NCBI RefSeq assembly: GCF_012928505.1
Contig: NZ_JABBJN010000005.1
Span: forward strand, 124,001-188,000
DNA length: 64,000 nt
Direction of reading: 5' to 3'
Origin: Achromobacter sp. Bel
Lineage (GTDB): Bacteria; Pseudomonadota; Gammaproteobacteria; Burkholderiales; Burkholderiaceae_B
Numbering within the stretch: position 1 is the first letter of the stretch; each line of letters starts with the position of its first letter. The notes beneath the pieces were generated by a model that was given only the letters and a program-made list of their open reading frames with translations, did not search any database and had not been told where the DNA came from. Positions 55,697 to 64,000 of the stretch are shown piece after piece. A program made the position numbers and the translations under genes.

Positions 55697-55721
55697 CATT
55701 GCGCGCGGCGCCAGCCCGCCA

Positions 55722-56849
55722 TTACCCGATCGCGCCCGCTACCGTGCGTTCGCCGATCGCCAGCCCCACCGTCATGCCGACGCCCGAGTGCATGACCGCC
55801 ACCGTCGTGGCTGCGTCCACCGGCATCACCGAGAACGGCGCCGGACCGTGGGCGCCATACACGCCCTGCCAGCGCTCCACCACGCGCAAGCGCGCCCCCA
55901 GGGCCTGCGACGCCAGGTCCAGCATGGCGTTGTCGACCACCTCGTCATTGAACGGGAATGCATCCTGCCCATAGCGGTGCGAATCCCCGATGATCAGTTC
56001 GCCATAAGGCGTGGGACTCATCAGCAGATGGATGCCGTTCTCAAGCAGCATCGGCGTACGTGCCTGGATCACATCGCGCAGGACTTGCGCCGACGGCAGG
56101 TCCGAGAAGGCGCCGTAATGCACGCACGACAGGCCCGTCAGCACGGGCCGATCCAAGGCGATGGCGTTCGTCTCGAAGGCCACGCGCAGCATCTGCAAGC
56201 GGGTGATTTCGAGGTTCAGCGGCGCAAAGCGTTCGGGCAGCAGGGTCAGGTAGTCGTGGCCGGGGCACACGAACACATGCTTGCCCTGAAAGTCGCCGGC
56301 GGTGGTGCCGACCAGGCCGTTTTCCACGGCGCGCGCCAGCGTGCCGGTGATGAACGTCACGCCCAGCGATTCCGCCAAATAGCGCGTGATCGCAGGCAGG
56401 GCTTCGCGGGAATAGATCTGCAGGTCGTCATGGCCGCGCAGGCCCATGCAGTGGTGCGCCAACTGCCCGCCGTACAGGCCGCCCACGTCGCGGGCGGACA
56501 GCAGGTCGGCGCGGTAGCCTTCCTGCTTCAAGCGCGTATCCGCGAATTCCTGCAGCACGGTAGCCTCGTCGGCATTGCGCGCCAGCACCAAGGCGCCGTT
56601 GGCGCGCACATGGAAGCCGGCCTTGCCGGCCAGATCCAGCCACAGCTCGCGGGCCTGCTGCGCGTGCGACAGCATCATGCCGGGCGGCTGGCCGGTCACG
56701 ATGACCTGGCCGAAATTGCGGATCGTGGCGCCGTGCGCCTGGCGGCTGCGTTCGATCACGGCCACCGACAAACCGCGCTTGGCGGCCGCCCAGGCATGCG
56801 CGATGCCGAGCATGCCCGCGCCCACCACGATTACGTCGTAAGTTTTCAT
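55722..56849 (-). CDS. FAD-dependent oxidoreductase of phosphonate operons (glycine-oxidase-like, TIGR03364 type)
   Basis: 375 residues. The dinucleotide-binding motif VIVVGAGMLGIAHAWAAAKR opens the protein; RSRQAHGATIRNFGQVIVTG and HSGVGMTVGLAIGERTV resemble the D-amino-acid/glycine oxidase fold. Such enzymes are recurrent in phosphonate operons and are reported or proposed to oxidise AEP or N-methyl-AEP to phosphonoacetaldehyde. It is the last gene of the leftward unit that encodes the AEP transporter and PhnX, so it could supply the PhnX substrate. Activity not demonstrated here. Confidence 0.88.
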   Translation of the reverse strand: MKTYDVIVVGAGMLGIAHAWAAAKRGLSVAVIERSRQAHGATIRNFGQVIVTGQPPGMMLSHAQQARELWLDLAGKAGFHVRANGALVLARNADEATVLQEFADTRLKQEGYRADLLSARDVGGLYGGQLAHHCMGLRGHDDLQIYSREALPAITRYLAESLGVTFITGTLARAVENGLVGTTAGDFQGKHVFVCPGHDYLTLLPERFAPLNLEITRLQMLRVAFETNAIALDRPVLTGLSCVHYGAFSDLPSAQVLRDVIQARTPMLLENGIHLLMSPTPYGELIIGDSHRYGQDAFPFNDEVVDNAMLDLASQALGARLRVVERWQGVYGAHGPAPFSVMPVDAATTVAVMHSGVGMTVGLAIGERTVAGAIG

Positions 56850-56951
56850 CTGAGGAACATTGCTAGAGGAATAGCGGGAGAAGCCGCGCGCGGCGGCGCT
56901 TCCCGGTAAGCGGCGGCTCGGCCAACGCCACGCCGCCGCGTCGGCGGACGC

Positions 56952-57974
56952 TTACTTCTTCTTCGGCTCGGACTTGCCGTCGTAGCGCTTGGTCCATTCG
57001 GCGATGATGCGTTCGCGGTTCGTGGCGGCCCACACGAAGTCGTTCTTGATCATGCGCTTGGTCAGGTCGGCCGGCAGATTGGGGTTGACCGTGGCGATCG
57101 ACGGGATCGCCAGCACCGCGAAGTTGGCCTTGTACAGCTCGTTGGCTTCGCGGCTGGCCGAGAAGTCGGCCAGCTTGCGGGCGGCTTCCAGGTTCTTCGT
57201 GCCCTTCATGATGGCGGTGGCTTCGACTTCCCAGCCCAGGCCTTCCGACGGGAACACGGCTTCGACCGGCGCGCCGTCGGCCTTCAGCTTGGCGGCGCGG
57301 TAGTCGAACGACACGCCGATCGGGAACTCGCCCGCGGCCGCCATGTTGCACGGCTTCGAACCCGAGTGCGTGTACGAACCGATGTTCTTGTGCAGGGCGT
57401 CCATGTAGGCCCAGCCCTTCTCTTCGCCGAAGATCTGCAGCCATGCGCTGACGTCCAGGAAGCCCGTGCCCGACGAGGCCGGGTTCGGCATGACGATCTT
57501 GCCGGCATAGACCGGCTTGGTCAGGTCTTCCCACGACGTGGGCTTGGGCAGCTTCTGCTTTTCGGCTTCGATGGTGTTGAAGCAGATGGCGGCGGCGTAG
57601 CCGTCCATGCCGACCCACGACGGCTCGGCCTTGGCGTCGCGCATGTTGGCGGCGATCTGGTCCAGGCCCTTGGGGGCGTAGGGTTGCAGCATGCCTTCCT
57701 TGTCCATCAGGCCCAGCGCCGTGCCGGCCAGGCCCCAGATGACGTCGGCCTTCGGGTTGCTTTTCTCGGCCAGCAGCTTGGCGGCGATGATGCCGGTGGA
57801 GTCACGGACCCACTGGATCTTGATGTCGGGATTTGCACGTTCGAACGCGGCCTGATAGACCTTGATCTGATCGGCTTCGAGCGCGGTGTAGACCGTCAGC
57901 GTGGTCTCGGCGGAGGCGGCGCCCATCACGCCCGTCAGGGCGGCGGCCAGTGCAAGCAGCTTGTAGCGATTCAT
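56952..57974 (-). CDS. phnS: 2-aminoethylphosphonate ABC transporter substrate-binding protein
   Basis: 340 residues. Signal peptide MNRYKLLALAAALTGVMGAA, cleaved before ETTLTVYTALE. The mature protein resembles Fe3+/thiamine/AEP-type binding proteins: ADQIKVYQAAFERANPDIKI, then NPASSGTGFLDVSAW. Between PhnX and the FAD enzyme in the same unit, which is why the AEP ligand is inferred. A GGAG ribosome-binding site lies 7 nt before the ATG. A GC-rich hairpin upstream may act as an mRNA processing or stability element. Confidence 0.9.
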   Translation of the reverse strand: MNRYKLLALAAALTGVMGAASAETTLTVYTALEADQIKVYQAAFERANPDIKIQWVRDSTGIIAAKLLAEKSNPKADVIWGLAGTALGLMDKEGMLQPYAPKGLDQIAANMRDAKAEPSWVGMDGYAAAICFNTIEAEKQKLPKPTSWEDLTKPVYAGKIVMPNPASSGTGFLDVSAWLQIFGEEKGWAYMDALHKNIGSYTHSGSKPCNMAAAGEFPIGVSFDYRAAKLKADGAPVEAVFPSEGLGWEVEATAIMKGTKNLEAARKLADFSASREANELYKANFAVLAIPSIATVNPNLPADLTKRMIKNDFVWAATNRERIIAEWTKRYDGKSEPKKK

Positions 57975-58100
57975 AAGGAACTCCGTGGATGAGCGGAAAA
58001 AAAGGGTGAGGGTCGCCCCCGCGGCGGGCGATTGCCCGCTGCGGTACGCGGTGTGAAAGAGAGGAATGCGGCCGGCGGCGCCGGCTGGTCGAGATCTAGT

Positions 58101-58922
58101 TCAGGGCCGTTCGCCTCGCGCCAGACGGGCTTCGATATCGGTCACGACGGCCGGCAGGTCGGCCACCGTATCGATCAGATAATGGGGTGCGGCGGTCGAG
58201 AGTTCGCGGGTGGCTTCGGCGCGCGCTTTGTCGCGCCCCGCGTCGTCCAGGCTCAGGTATTCGTCCAGCGTCAGGCCGGCGGCGTTGCCGGACAGCAGCA
58301 GCCCCACCGTCCACATGCCGGCGCGTCGGCCTTCCTCGATCCCGGGCGAGGTGTCGTCGACCTTGATGCAGCCCGCGACGTCCGACAAGCCCAGTTCCAC
58401 GACGTTCTTCAGCGCCATCGCCGGCGCCGGGCGTGCGCGCGGCACGTCGTCGCTGGCCACGATGCAATCGGGCTCCAGGCCTTCGGAGGCGGCGCGTTCG
58501 ACGACGCGGCGCATGACGCTGCCCGGATAGCCCGAGCAGGATCCGATCTTCAGGCCGTGCTGGCGCAGCGCGCGCAGCAGTTCGGCCGCGCCGGGAATGG
58601 CCGCCGAATACTGCGCGACCTTCTCCAGCTGCATCGGCAGGAAGCGTTCATAGATGGCGGTCACGTCCTCGTCGGTAGGCAGGCGGCCGAACTGGGCCTG
58701 GTACTGCCCGGCGATGGCGGGCTGGTCGCACAGGGCGCGGATGTGGTCCCACTTGCCCATGCCCATCGGGCCACGGGCTTCTTTCAACGACACGTCCATG
58801 CCGAACTGCGAGAACGCGTCCACGAACACCTTGGTAGGCGCGAACGAACCGAAGTCGACCAGCGTGCCGGCCCAGTCGAAGATCACGGCTTCCAGTTGGA
58901 CGGGCAAAGGGGAAACAGTCAT
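58101..58922 (-). CDS. phnX: phosphonoacetaldehyde hydrolase (phosphonatase)
   Basis: 273 residues from the ATG at 58922. It cleaves phosphonoacetaldehyde to acetaldehyde and phosphate by a Schiff-base mechanism. Both catalytic residues are where the B. cereus enzyme has them: nucleophile Asp16 in [18 protein letters not shown] and Schiff-base Lys57 in [33 protein letters not shown] is the HAD Asp pair. The ATG at 58922 has AGGA 9 nt upstream; 58931 is an alternative. Confidence 0.95.
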   Translation of the reverse strand: MTVSPLPVQLEAVIFDWAGTLVDFGSFAPTKVFVDAFSQFGMDVSLKEARGPMGMGKWDHIRALCDQPAIAGQYQAQFGRLPTDEDVTAIYERFLPMQLEKVAQYSAAIPGAAELLRALRQHGLKIGSCSGYPGSVMRRVVERAASEGLEPDCIVASDDVPRARPAPAMALKNVVELGLSDVAGCIKVDDTSPGIEEGRRAGMWTVGLLLSGNAAGLTLDEYLSLDDAGRDKARAEATRELSTAAPHYLIDTVADLPAVVTDIEARLARGERP

Positions 58923-58944
58923 GGGGGTCATCCTAAAAATGCGT

Positions 58945-60750
58945 TCAAAGAGCCACGGGACGGCGCCAGGCCTGGCTGCGCGCCACCAGCGCGCGGCTGG
59001 CCAGGTGCAACGCAAGCGCCGCGACGGCGGAACTGGCCATGATCACGGTGCACATGGCGGCGGCCGGACCGATGAAGCCGGCGTCGTCCATATTCAGCAC
59101 CGCGACGGCGGCCAGCACCGTGGACGGGCTGTACAGGAACACCACGGCCGACACCGTCGTCATGGCGGAAACGAACAGGTAACGGGCGACATCCAGCGCC
59201 GCAGGCAGGCACATCGGCAAGGTCACGCGCCGGAAGGTCGTCATGCGCGGCACCTTCAGCGACGCCGAGGCGGCTTCGAACTCCGGATCCAGCGCGTTGA
59301 GCGCCGTGGCTGCCGTCAGGTGCGCGCTGGTGTAGAAGTGGACGATCGTGCACAGGATCAGCAGCGGCATCGTCCCGTAGAGTACGTTCAACGGATTCAT
59401 CAGGCTGTTGAAGAAGAAGATGTAGCCCAGGCCCAGCACCAGGCCGGGAACGGCCATCGGCATCAGCGCCAACATGCTCACCGCGCCGCGCAAGCCGCGT
59501 GCCACCCCGCTGCGCGCCGGCACCTTCTCCATCATCCAGGCGCCGACAAACACCACCACCGTGCCGATCAGGGCCGTGCAGAACGCCAGCTGCAAACTGT
59601 TGCGCCAGGCCAGCCAGCCGCCGCCGTCCATGTTGTCGAAATCGTAGGACCGCAGCGACAGGGACAGGTTGTACGGCCACATCTTCACGAACGACGCCCA
59701 GACAGCCACGCCGATGATCAGCAGCAGGAAGGCGGCCATTGCGCCGGCCAGCGCCAGGAAGGCGGCATCGCGCCGCACGTTCACGCCCGAGACGTAGGGC
59801 TGCGCGCGGCCGCTCATCTGGGCGCCTTGGCGGGCACGCAACCGGCGGTCCAGCACGAACGTCAGCAAGGCAGGCAGCAGCAGCAAGATACCGATGGCCG
59901 CGCCCTTGGGGAAATTCTGCTGGCCGACCACCGCCTTGTAGGCTTCCATGGCCAACACGTTGTAATCGCCACCCACCACTTTGGGCACGCCGAAATCGGT
60001 CACCGTCAGCGTGAATACCACGCAGCAGGCCGAGAACACGGCATAGCGCGTGCCGGGCAAGGTCACGGTCAGGAACGTGCGCCACGGACCGGCGCCCATG
60101 GCACGCGCCGCGTCGTACAGGCGGCCGTCGGCCAGGGTCAGGCCGGTCAGCAGAATCATCAACGCGTGCGGGAAGGTATAGAAGGCCTCGCCCACGACAA
60201 TGCCCCAGAAGCCATAAATGGTGGCGCCGCCCGTCAGGCCCTTGAGCAGGCCCTGGTTGCCCAGCAGATAGACCAGCGCAATGCCGGGCAGCAGCGAAGG
60301 CGCCAACAGCGGCAGCAAGGCGATGGTGCGCAGCAGGCCCTTGCCCGGCAGCCGCGTGCGGGTCAGGCCGTAGGCGAACCCGTAGGCGCAAGGCACCACC
60401 AGCAGCATCGTGACGATGCCGACGGTCAGGCTGCGCCCGACCATGGCCAGAAAGCCGTCCGCGCCGATGATGCCGGTCACGACCGACAGGCCTGCCCAGG
60501 CGCCGTCGCTGTCGGTGACGGACTTGGCCAGGATTGCCGCCAGCGGCAGCGCCAGAAACAGCACCAGGAACAGCGCCAGCGCGCCCTGCCCCGCCGTCAA
60601 TCCCAGCGCGCCGATCCAGCCGGGCAGCGGGCGGCGGGCCAGGACGGCCGGAGCGGCGGCTCGGGGGGCCGGGACGGCTGGCAGGGAGGCGGCCGGTTCG
60701 GCGGCGGAGGATCCGGTCACGGTGGAATCAAGCGTAGGCGCGAATCGCAT
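58945..60750 (-). CDS. phnU: 2-aminoethylphosphonate ABC transporter permease, two fused modules
   Basis: 601 residues from the ATG at 60750, overlapping the ATPase gene by 23 nt. Two copies of a six-span permease are joined in one chain; each has an EAA-like loop ([20 protein letters not shown] near residue 220 and [20 protein letters not shown] near 500). Such fused permeases occur in Fe3+ and AEP-type importers. The N-terminal 45 residues are Ala/Pro-rich and disordered. Confidence 0.88.
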   Translation of the reverse strand: MRFAPTLDSTVTGSSAAEPAASLPAVPAPRAAAPAVLARRPLPGWIGALGLTAGQGALALFLVLFLALPLAAILAKSVTDSDGAWAGLSVVTGIIGADGFLAMVGRSLTVGIVTMLLVVPCAYGFAYGLTRTRLPGKGLLRTIALLPLLAPSLLPGIALVYLLGNQGLLKGLTGGATIYGFWGIVVGEAFYTFPHALMILLTGLTLADGRLYDAARAMGAGPWRTFLTVTLPGTRYAVFSACCVVFTLTVTDFGVPKVVGGDYNVLAMEAYKAVVGQQNFPKGAAIGILLLLPALLTFVLDRRLRARQGAQMSGRAQPYVSGVNVRRDAAFLALAGAMAAFLLLIIGVAVWASFVKMWPYNLSLSLRSYDFDNMDGGGWLAWRNSLQLAFCTALIGTVVVFVGAWMMEKVPARSGVARGLRGAVSMLALMPMAVPGLVLGLGYIFFFNSLMNPLNVLYGTMPLLILCTIVHFYTSAHLTAATALNALDPEFEAASASLKVPRMTTFRRVTLPMCLPAALDVARYLFVSAMTTVSAVVFLYSPSTVLAAVAVLNMDDAGFIGPAAAMCTVIMASSAVAALALHLASRALVARSQAWRRPVAL

Positions 60751-61801
60751 GGCGCGGCAGCTCCACCCAGCAGCGGCTGGCAGCGTGAGGGCCCAACAGG
60801 GCGTCTCCGATTTCAGGGGACACGATGGAATGCACGGTGGACCCGGGCACGCCTTCCAGGCGCAGGGCCAGCCGGTAGCCCCGGCCCAGGAACACGCCGT
60901 CCAGCACGTCGGCCAGCATGGAATTGGGTTCTTCCGGACGCGACATGGTGACGCGCACCGCCTCGGGGCGCACGAACAGCTTGCCCGATGCGCCGTCCAG
61001 CGCCTCGTCCACGGCCAGCTCCTGGCGACCCACGCGGGCGCGGTGGGCATCAACGCGCTCGAACGGCAGCCAGTTCGCCTCGCCCACGAAATCGGCGATG
61101 AAGGCCGAACCCGGCTGGCGGTACAGTTCGCGCGGCGTGCCGTATTGTTCGATCACCCCGCCGTTCATGACGGCGATGCGGTCGGCCATCACCATCGCCT
61201 CTTCCTGATCGTGCGTCACCATCAAGGTCGTGATGGACAGGCGCTTCTGCAATGCCCGCAGTTCGACGCGCAGGTGCTCGCGCACCCGGGCGTCCAGGGC
61301 GGACATGGGTTCGTCCAGCAGCAGGAGCGACGGCGACGGTGCCAGCGCGCGCGCCAGGGCCACACGCTGCTGCTGGCCGCCGGAGATCTGTCCCGGATAT
61401 TTTTCCGCCGCGCCGGACAAGCCCACCAGGGCCAGCATTTCCTCGACCCGGCTGGCGACGTGCTTGCGGTGGGCGCGCTTGCCGCTCAGGCCGTAGGCCA
61501 CGTTCTGGGCCACGGTCAGGTTGGGAAACAGCGCATAAGACTGGAAGAGGATGCCGTAATCGCGCTCCTGCGGCTCGGCACGCGAAATATCCCGGCCCGA
61601 CAGCACGATGGCGCCGCTGTCCTGGCGCTCAAGGCCGGCGATGGCCCGCAGCAGGGTCGTCTTGCCGCAACCGGATGGTCCCAGCAGGCACACCAGCTCG
61701 CCTGCCCGGATATCCAGCGAAACATCGGCCAGCGCCGTATGGCTGCCAAAGCGCTTCACAAGATTTCTGACTGAGAGGAAGGCGTTATTGGGTTGGGGCA
61801 T
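60728..61801 (-). CDS. phnT: 2-aminoethylphosphonate ABC transporter ATP-binding protein
   Basis: 357 residues. Walker A LLGPSGCGKTTLL near residue 37, ABC signature ISGGQQQRVALARAL near 137, Walker B LLLLDEPMSALD, and the H-loop TLMVTHDQEEAM. The C-terminal TOBE-type domain includes LFVRPEAVRVTM. First gene of the leftward unit; the fused permease gene overlaps its end by 23 nt. Confidence 0.93.
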   Translation of the reverse strand: MPQPNNAFLSVRNLVKRFGSHTALADVSLDIRAGELVCLLGPSGCGKTTLLRAIAGLERQDSGAIVLSGRDISRAEPQERDYGILFQSYALFPNLTVAQNVAYGLSGKRAHRKHVASRVEEMLALVGLSGAAEKYPGQISGGQQQRVALARALAPSPSLLLLDEPMSALDARVREHLRVELRALQKRLSITTLMVTHDQEEAMVMADRIAVMNGGVIEQYGTPRELYRQPGSAFIADFVGEANWLPFERVDAHRARVGRQELAVDEALDGASGKLFVRPEAVRVTMSRPEEPNSMLADVLDGVFLGRGYRLALRLEGVPGSTVHSIVSPEIGDALLGPHAASRCWVELPRHAIRAYA

Positions 61802-61847
61802 GGTGCCTCCGGTCTGGGAACGAAGGCAGTATGGAAGGCGCGTATTG

Positions 61848-61862
61848 AGTGTTTATGACACT
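61848..61862. promoter_or_regulatory. candidate LysR operator in the divergent phosphonate promoter region
   Basis: AGTGT-TTATG-ACACT, a perfect 5-bp inverted repeat with the T-N11-A pattern of LysR sites. On the reverse strand it fills the spacer between a possible -35 (TTGCGC) and -10 (CAATAC) of the phnT operon. Confidence 0.55.
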
Positions 61863-61948
61863 TCGCGCAAATGCAGTAATAAAAACATCAAATTATTTTG
61901 GTGTACTGGCGGTCTTGCGCATTGCGTCCCTTTCCCGCCCCCACCATC

Positions 61949-62812
61949 GTGCTTGTCGCCGAACTCAAATCCTTCTACGCCGTGGCCCGCTGCGGCACCG
62001 TCACCAAAGCCGCCGCCCAATTGGGCGTCAGCCAGCCCACGGTGACGGGGCAATTGCGCCAGCTGGAGTCGCGTTACGGCGTCGAACTCTTTCACCGGCA
62101 GGGCCGCGGCATGCGCTTGTCGGACGCCGGGCACAGCCTGATGCCGATGGTGGAAAAGCTGGTGCAGCAGGAAACCGAGATCGATTTCCGGCTGCGCGAC
62201 GCCAGCGACTTGCGCGAGGGCAATCTGCGCATCGGCGCGACCGGTCCCTTCTACATCATGGATACGGTGCGCCGGTACAACCAGCGCTACCCCGGCATCG
62301 ACCTGACCGTCACGATCGGCAATTCGCAGTCGATGCTGCAGGCGTTGCACGACTACCGCATCGAGATTGCCACGTCTTCCTTTCTGATGGATGACAAGCA
62401 CCTGTACCGCCGCATGATCGCGGCCGACCCGATCCGCGTAGTGACGCATCGCGACCACCCTCTGGCGCGCCGCAGCCAGGTCCGCCTGGCCGACCTGGCC
62501 GATCACGCGGTGCTGCTGCGCGAGCCCGGCTCCATGACGCGCCAGTTGACCGAGGACGCCCTGGCGGCGGCCGGCGTCACCGTGCGGCGCACCCTGGAGA
62601 TCGGCAGCCGGGAGTCGATCCGGCAAGCCATCCTGTGCGATCTGGGCATCAGCCTCATCCCGTCGCGTGAAATCCCCTCGCATCCCGATCTGGCGGCGCT
62701 GGACATCGAAGGCGCCGACATCGTGATGAACGAATACCTGTACTGCCTGCGCGAGCGCCAACCGGTGCAATTGATCGCGCGCTTTCTGGAGATGGCGCCG
62801 GCAGCCGGCTGA
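61949..62812 (+). CDS. LysR-family regulator of the phosphonate genes
   Basis: 287 residues from a GTG at 61949 (reading MLVAELKSFYAVARCGTVTK). The HTH has AAAQLGVSQPTVTGQLRQLE. The effector domain includes LRIGATGPFYIMDTVRRYNQ. It is divergent from the AEP operon and directly upstream of the PhnZ-like gene, so it probably controls both. The AUG-less start has moderate support; the frame could extend to a TTG at 61898. Confidence 0.88.
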   Translation: MLVAELKSFYAVARCGTVTKAAAQLGVSQPTVTGQLRQLESRYGVELFHRQGRGMRLSDAGHSLMPMVEKLVQQETEIDFRLRDASDLREGNLRIGATGPFYIMDTVRRYNQRYPGIDLTVTIGNSQSMLQALHDYRIEIATSSFLMDDKHLYRRMIAADPIRVVTHRDHPLARRSQVRLADLADHAVLLREPGSMTRQLTEDALAAAGVTVRRTLEIGSRESIRQAILCDLGISLIPSREIPSHPDLAALDIEGADIVMNEYLYCLRERQPVQLIARFLEMAPAAG

Positions 62813-62864
62813 CCGCGAAGGTCACTGCCCGCCTCTCCCCCTTGCGGCCACTCAGGAGACAACC

Positions 62865-63434
62865 ATGGCCTTGACCTTGCAAGACATCGAGCAGATTTTC
62901 CTGGAACGCGGACACCGTTCCTATCACGGCGAGTCCGTCAGCCATTTGCGGCATGCGCTGCAGACGGCGGCGCTGGCCGAGCGGCACGGCGCCAACGCGC
63001 AACTGATCACCGCCTGCCTGCTACACGACTTGGGCCATCTGATCGCCGACCGGCCCGGCACGCCCACGCTGCGCGGCATCGACGACAAGCACCAGTATTT
63101 CGTGCTGCCGTTCCTGCGCGGGCTGTTCAGCTCGGCCGTGCTGGATCCCATCCGGCTCCACGTGGAAGCCAAGCGCTACCTATGCTATGTGGAACCGCAA
63201 TATGAAGCGTCGCTCTCGGAAGACTCGAAGCGCAGCCTGGCATTGCAGGGGGGCAGCTTCGATGCGGGCCAGGCGGTGGATTTCGCCAGCATGCCGGGCG
63301 CGCCGGATGCGATTCGTCTAAGACGATGGGACGACATGGCCAAGGTACCGGGGCTGGCCACACCGCCCCTGGACCATTTCCTGGAAATCGCCGAAAGCGT
63401 CTCCGGGCGGGTCAAGCTGGCCGCGATCTGGTAG
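62865..63434 (+). CDS. phnZ: HD-domain mixed-valence diiron oxygenase, PhnZ-like
   Basis: 189 residues, the size of PhnZ, which cleaves (R)-2-amino-1-hydroxyethylphosphonate to glycine and phosphate with O2. The PhnZ pattern is present: YHGESVSHLRHALQ (Tyr20, Glu23, His30), CLLHDLGH (His54, Asp55), His76, His99 and Asp156. These sit at offsets of 4-5 from the ligand positions of characterised PhnZ. Good AGGAG ribosome-binding site. The partner hydroxylase PhnY is not in the window, so the substrate may differ. Confidence 0.85.
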   Translation: MALTLQDIEQIFLERGHRSYHGESVSHLRHALQTAALAERHGANAQLITACLLHDLGHLIADRPGTPTLRGIDDKHQYFVLPFLRGLFSSAVLDPIRLHVEAKRYLCYVEPQYEASLSEDSKRSLALQGGSFDAGQAVDFASMPGAPDAIRLRRWDDMAKVPGLATPPLDHFLEIAESVSGRVKLAAIW

Positions 63435-63465
63435 CGGCCGCAGGCAAAAAAACGCCAAAGCGACA

Positions 63466-63489
63466 AAGCCAGGGCAATCGCCCTGGCTT
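63466..63489. terminator. hairpin between the convergent phnZ-like and sseA genes
   Basis: AAGCCAGGGC, AATC, GCCCTGGCTT: a perfect 10-bp stem. T-runs are short, but the place fits a shared terminator. Confidence 0.7.
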
Positions 63490-63505
63490 ACCGCCGCTGG
63501 CCGCC

Positions 63506-64000
63506 TCAGGCGCCCTTGGCCACCGGACGCGACGGATCGCTGCACCACTCGCTCCACGAACCCGGGTACAGGCGCGAACCCGACAGGCCCGCGATCTCCA
63601 TCGACAGCAAGTTGTGGCAGGCAGTGATGCCGGAGCCGCACTGATGCACGATGGATGCCGGGTCGCGCCCCCCCAGCAGATCGGAGAATTCGGCGCGCAG
63701 TTGCTCGGCGCTCTTGAAGCGGCCGTCAGCTTGCAGGTTTTCGCCGTTGGGGCGGTTCAACGCGCCCGGAATGTGCCCGGCTACCGGATCCATGGGCTCG
63801 ACCTCGCCGCGGTAGCGGTTGGCAGCGCGCGCGTCGATCACGGTGAAGGACGGCTGGGAAATATTGGCCAGCACGGCGGTGGCGTCCACGGCGCCCGCCA
63901 GCGACGCGCCAGACTCCACGGGTTTTCCAGCCTGGACGGGCGCTACGGCCTCGGTCGTCGTCGGCAGTCCGGCTGACACCCAGGCCTGCCAGCCGCCGTC
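63506..64000 (-). CDS. sseA: 3-mercaptopyruvate/thiosulfate sulfurtransferase, partial
   Basis: 165 codons of the C-terminal half; the gene continues past the right edge (the frame stays open as DGGWQAWVSAGLP into the edge). The second rhodanese domain has FTVIDARAANRYRGEVEPMD and the catalytic loop HQCGSGITACHN. CGSG[IV]T is typical of mercaptopyruvate sulfurtransferase rather than thiosulfate rhodanese. It transfers sulfur to cyanide or other acceptors. Confidence 0.92.
   Translation of the reverse strand, partial: DGGWQAWVSAGLPTTTEAVAPVQAGKPVESGASLAGAVDATAVLANISQPSFTVIDARAANRYRGEVEPMDPVAGHIPGALNRPNGENLQADGRFKSAEQLRAEFSDLLGGRDPASIVHQCGSGITACHNLLSMEIAGLSGSRLYPGSWSEWCSDPSRPVAKGA

Noticed and set aside
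58654-60951. 765-codon open frame on the + strand opposite the phosphonate permease
   Set aside because: His/Gln/Arg-rich and without motifs; the reverse-strand permease and PhnX have clear ones.

Overview
The window is GC-rich chromosomal DNA from a betaproteobacterium, most likely Alcaligenaceae (Achromobacter or Bordetella type). The supports are gene content and order: hemC-hemD-hemX-hemY, metE/metR, recA/recX, rpsF-priB-rpsR-rplI, folE2, dxs-ispA-xseB, a Bug-type tripartite tricarboxylate receptor, and a globin-coupled diguanylate cyclase like the one known from Bordetella. No phage, plasmid, insertion sequence or CRISPR array was seen. The species assignment is inference.

Region by region. 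1-6.1 kb, read leftward: heme genes hemC-D-X-Y (hemY cut by the left edge), preceded by two tandem TerC-family membrane proteins and a 40-residue prepilin-like peptide gene. 6.1-13.5 kb: sucC-sucD, a DUF2889 protein, a phosphopantetheinyl transferase and a large single-module NRPS-like membrane synthetase of the Pls/PosA type. 13.6-17 kb: metE and divergent metR with candidate MetR boxes. 17-19.3 kb: recX and recA with a LexA box, an intergenic terminator and a leader full of short tandem duplications. 19.3-23.4 kb: a TctD/TctE-like two-component system and an MFS symporter. 23.4-24.3 kb: a mostly non-coding stretch with two tandem repeat units and a strongly structured candidate small RNA. 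24.3-34.5 kb: rdgC, the diguanylate cyclase, pyrB, lipoproteins including an entericidin-like peptide, a GST, a luciferase-like oxidoreductase, a flavoprotein and the initiator tRNA. 34.5-41.7 kb: a MocR-type regulator, a DedA protein, small unknown genes, an Lrp regulator, a PdxA-family gene and a bile-acid/sodium-symporter-family protein. 41.7-45.9 kb: a degenerate kinase-like gene overlapping dnaB, and the rpsF operon. 45.9-51.8 kb: DUF817, folE2, dxs-ispA-xseB and an IclR regulator. 52-55.7 kb: the Bug receptor, an acyltransferase and a Rieske oxygenase with an unusual metal-binding spacing.

55.7-63.4 kb is a 2-aminoethylphosphonate (AEP) locus. A leftward operon encodes an ABC ATPase, a fused double permease, phosphonoacetaldehyde hydrolase PhnX, the binding protein and a glycine-oxidase-like FAD enzyme. 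A divergent LysR regulator is followed by a PhnZ-like HD-domain oxygenase. Neither PhnW (AEP transaminase) nor PhnY (AEP hydroxylase) is in the window, so the FAD enzyme is the best local candidate to feed PhnX. The right edge cuts an sseA-type sulfurtransferase.

Most genes are housekeeping. The least explained parts are the structured RNA candidate at 23.7-23.9 kb, a 95-bp repeat family (33.8 and 37.5 kb) whose reverse strand encodes a conserved peptide, the NRPS/PPTase pair, and the phosphonate locus wiring.
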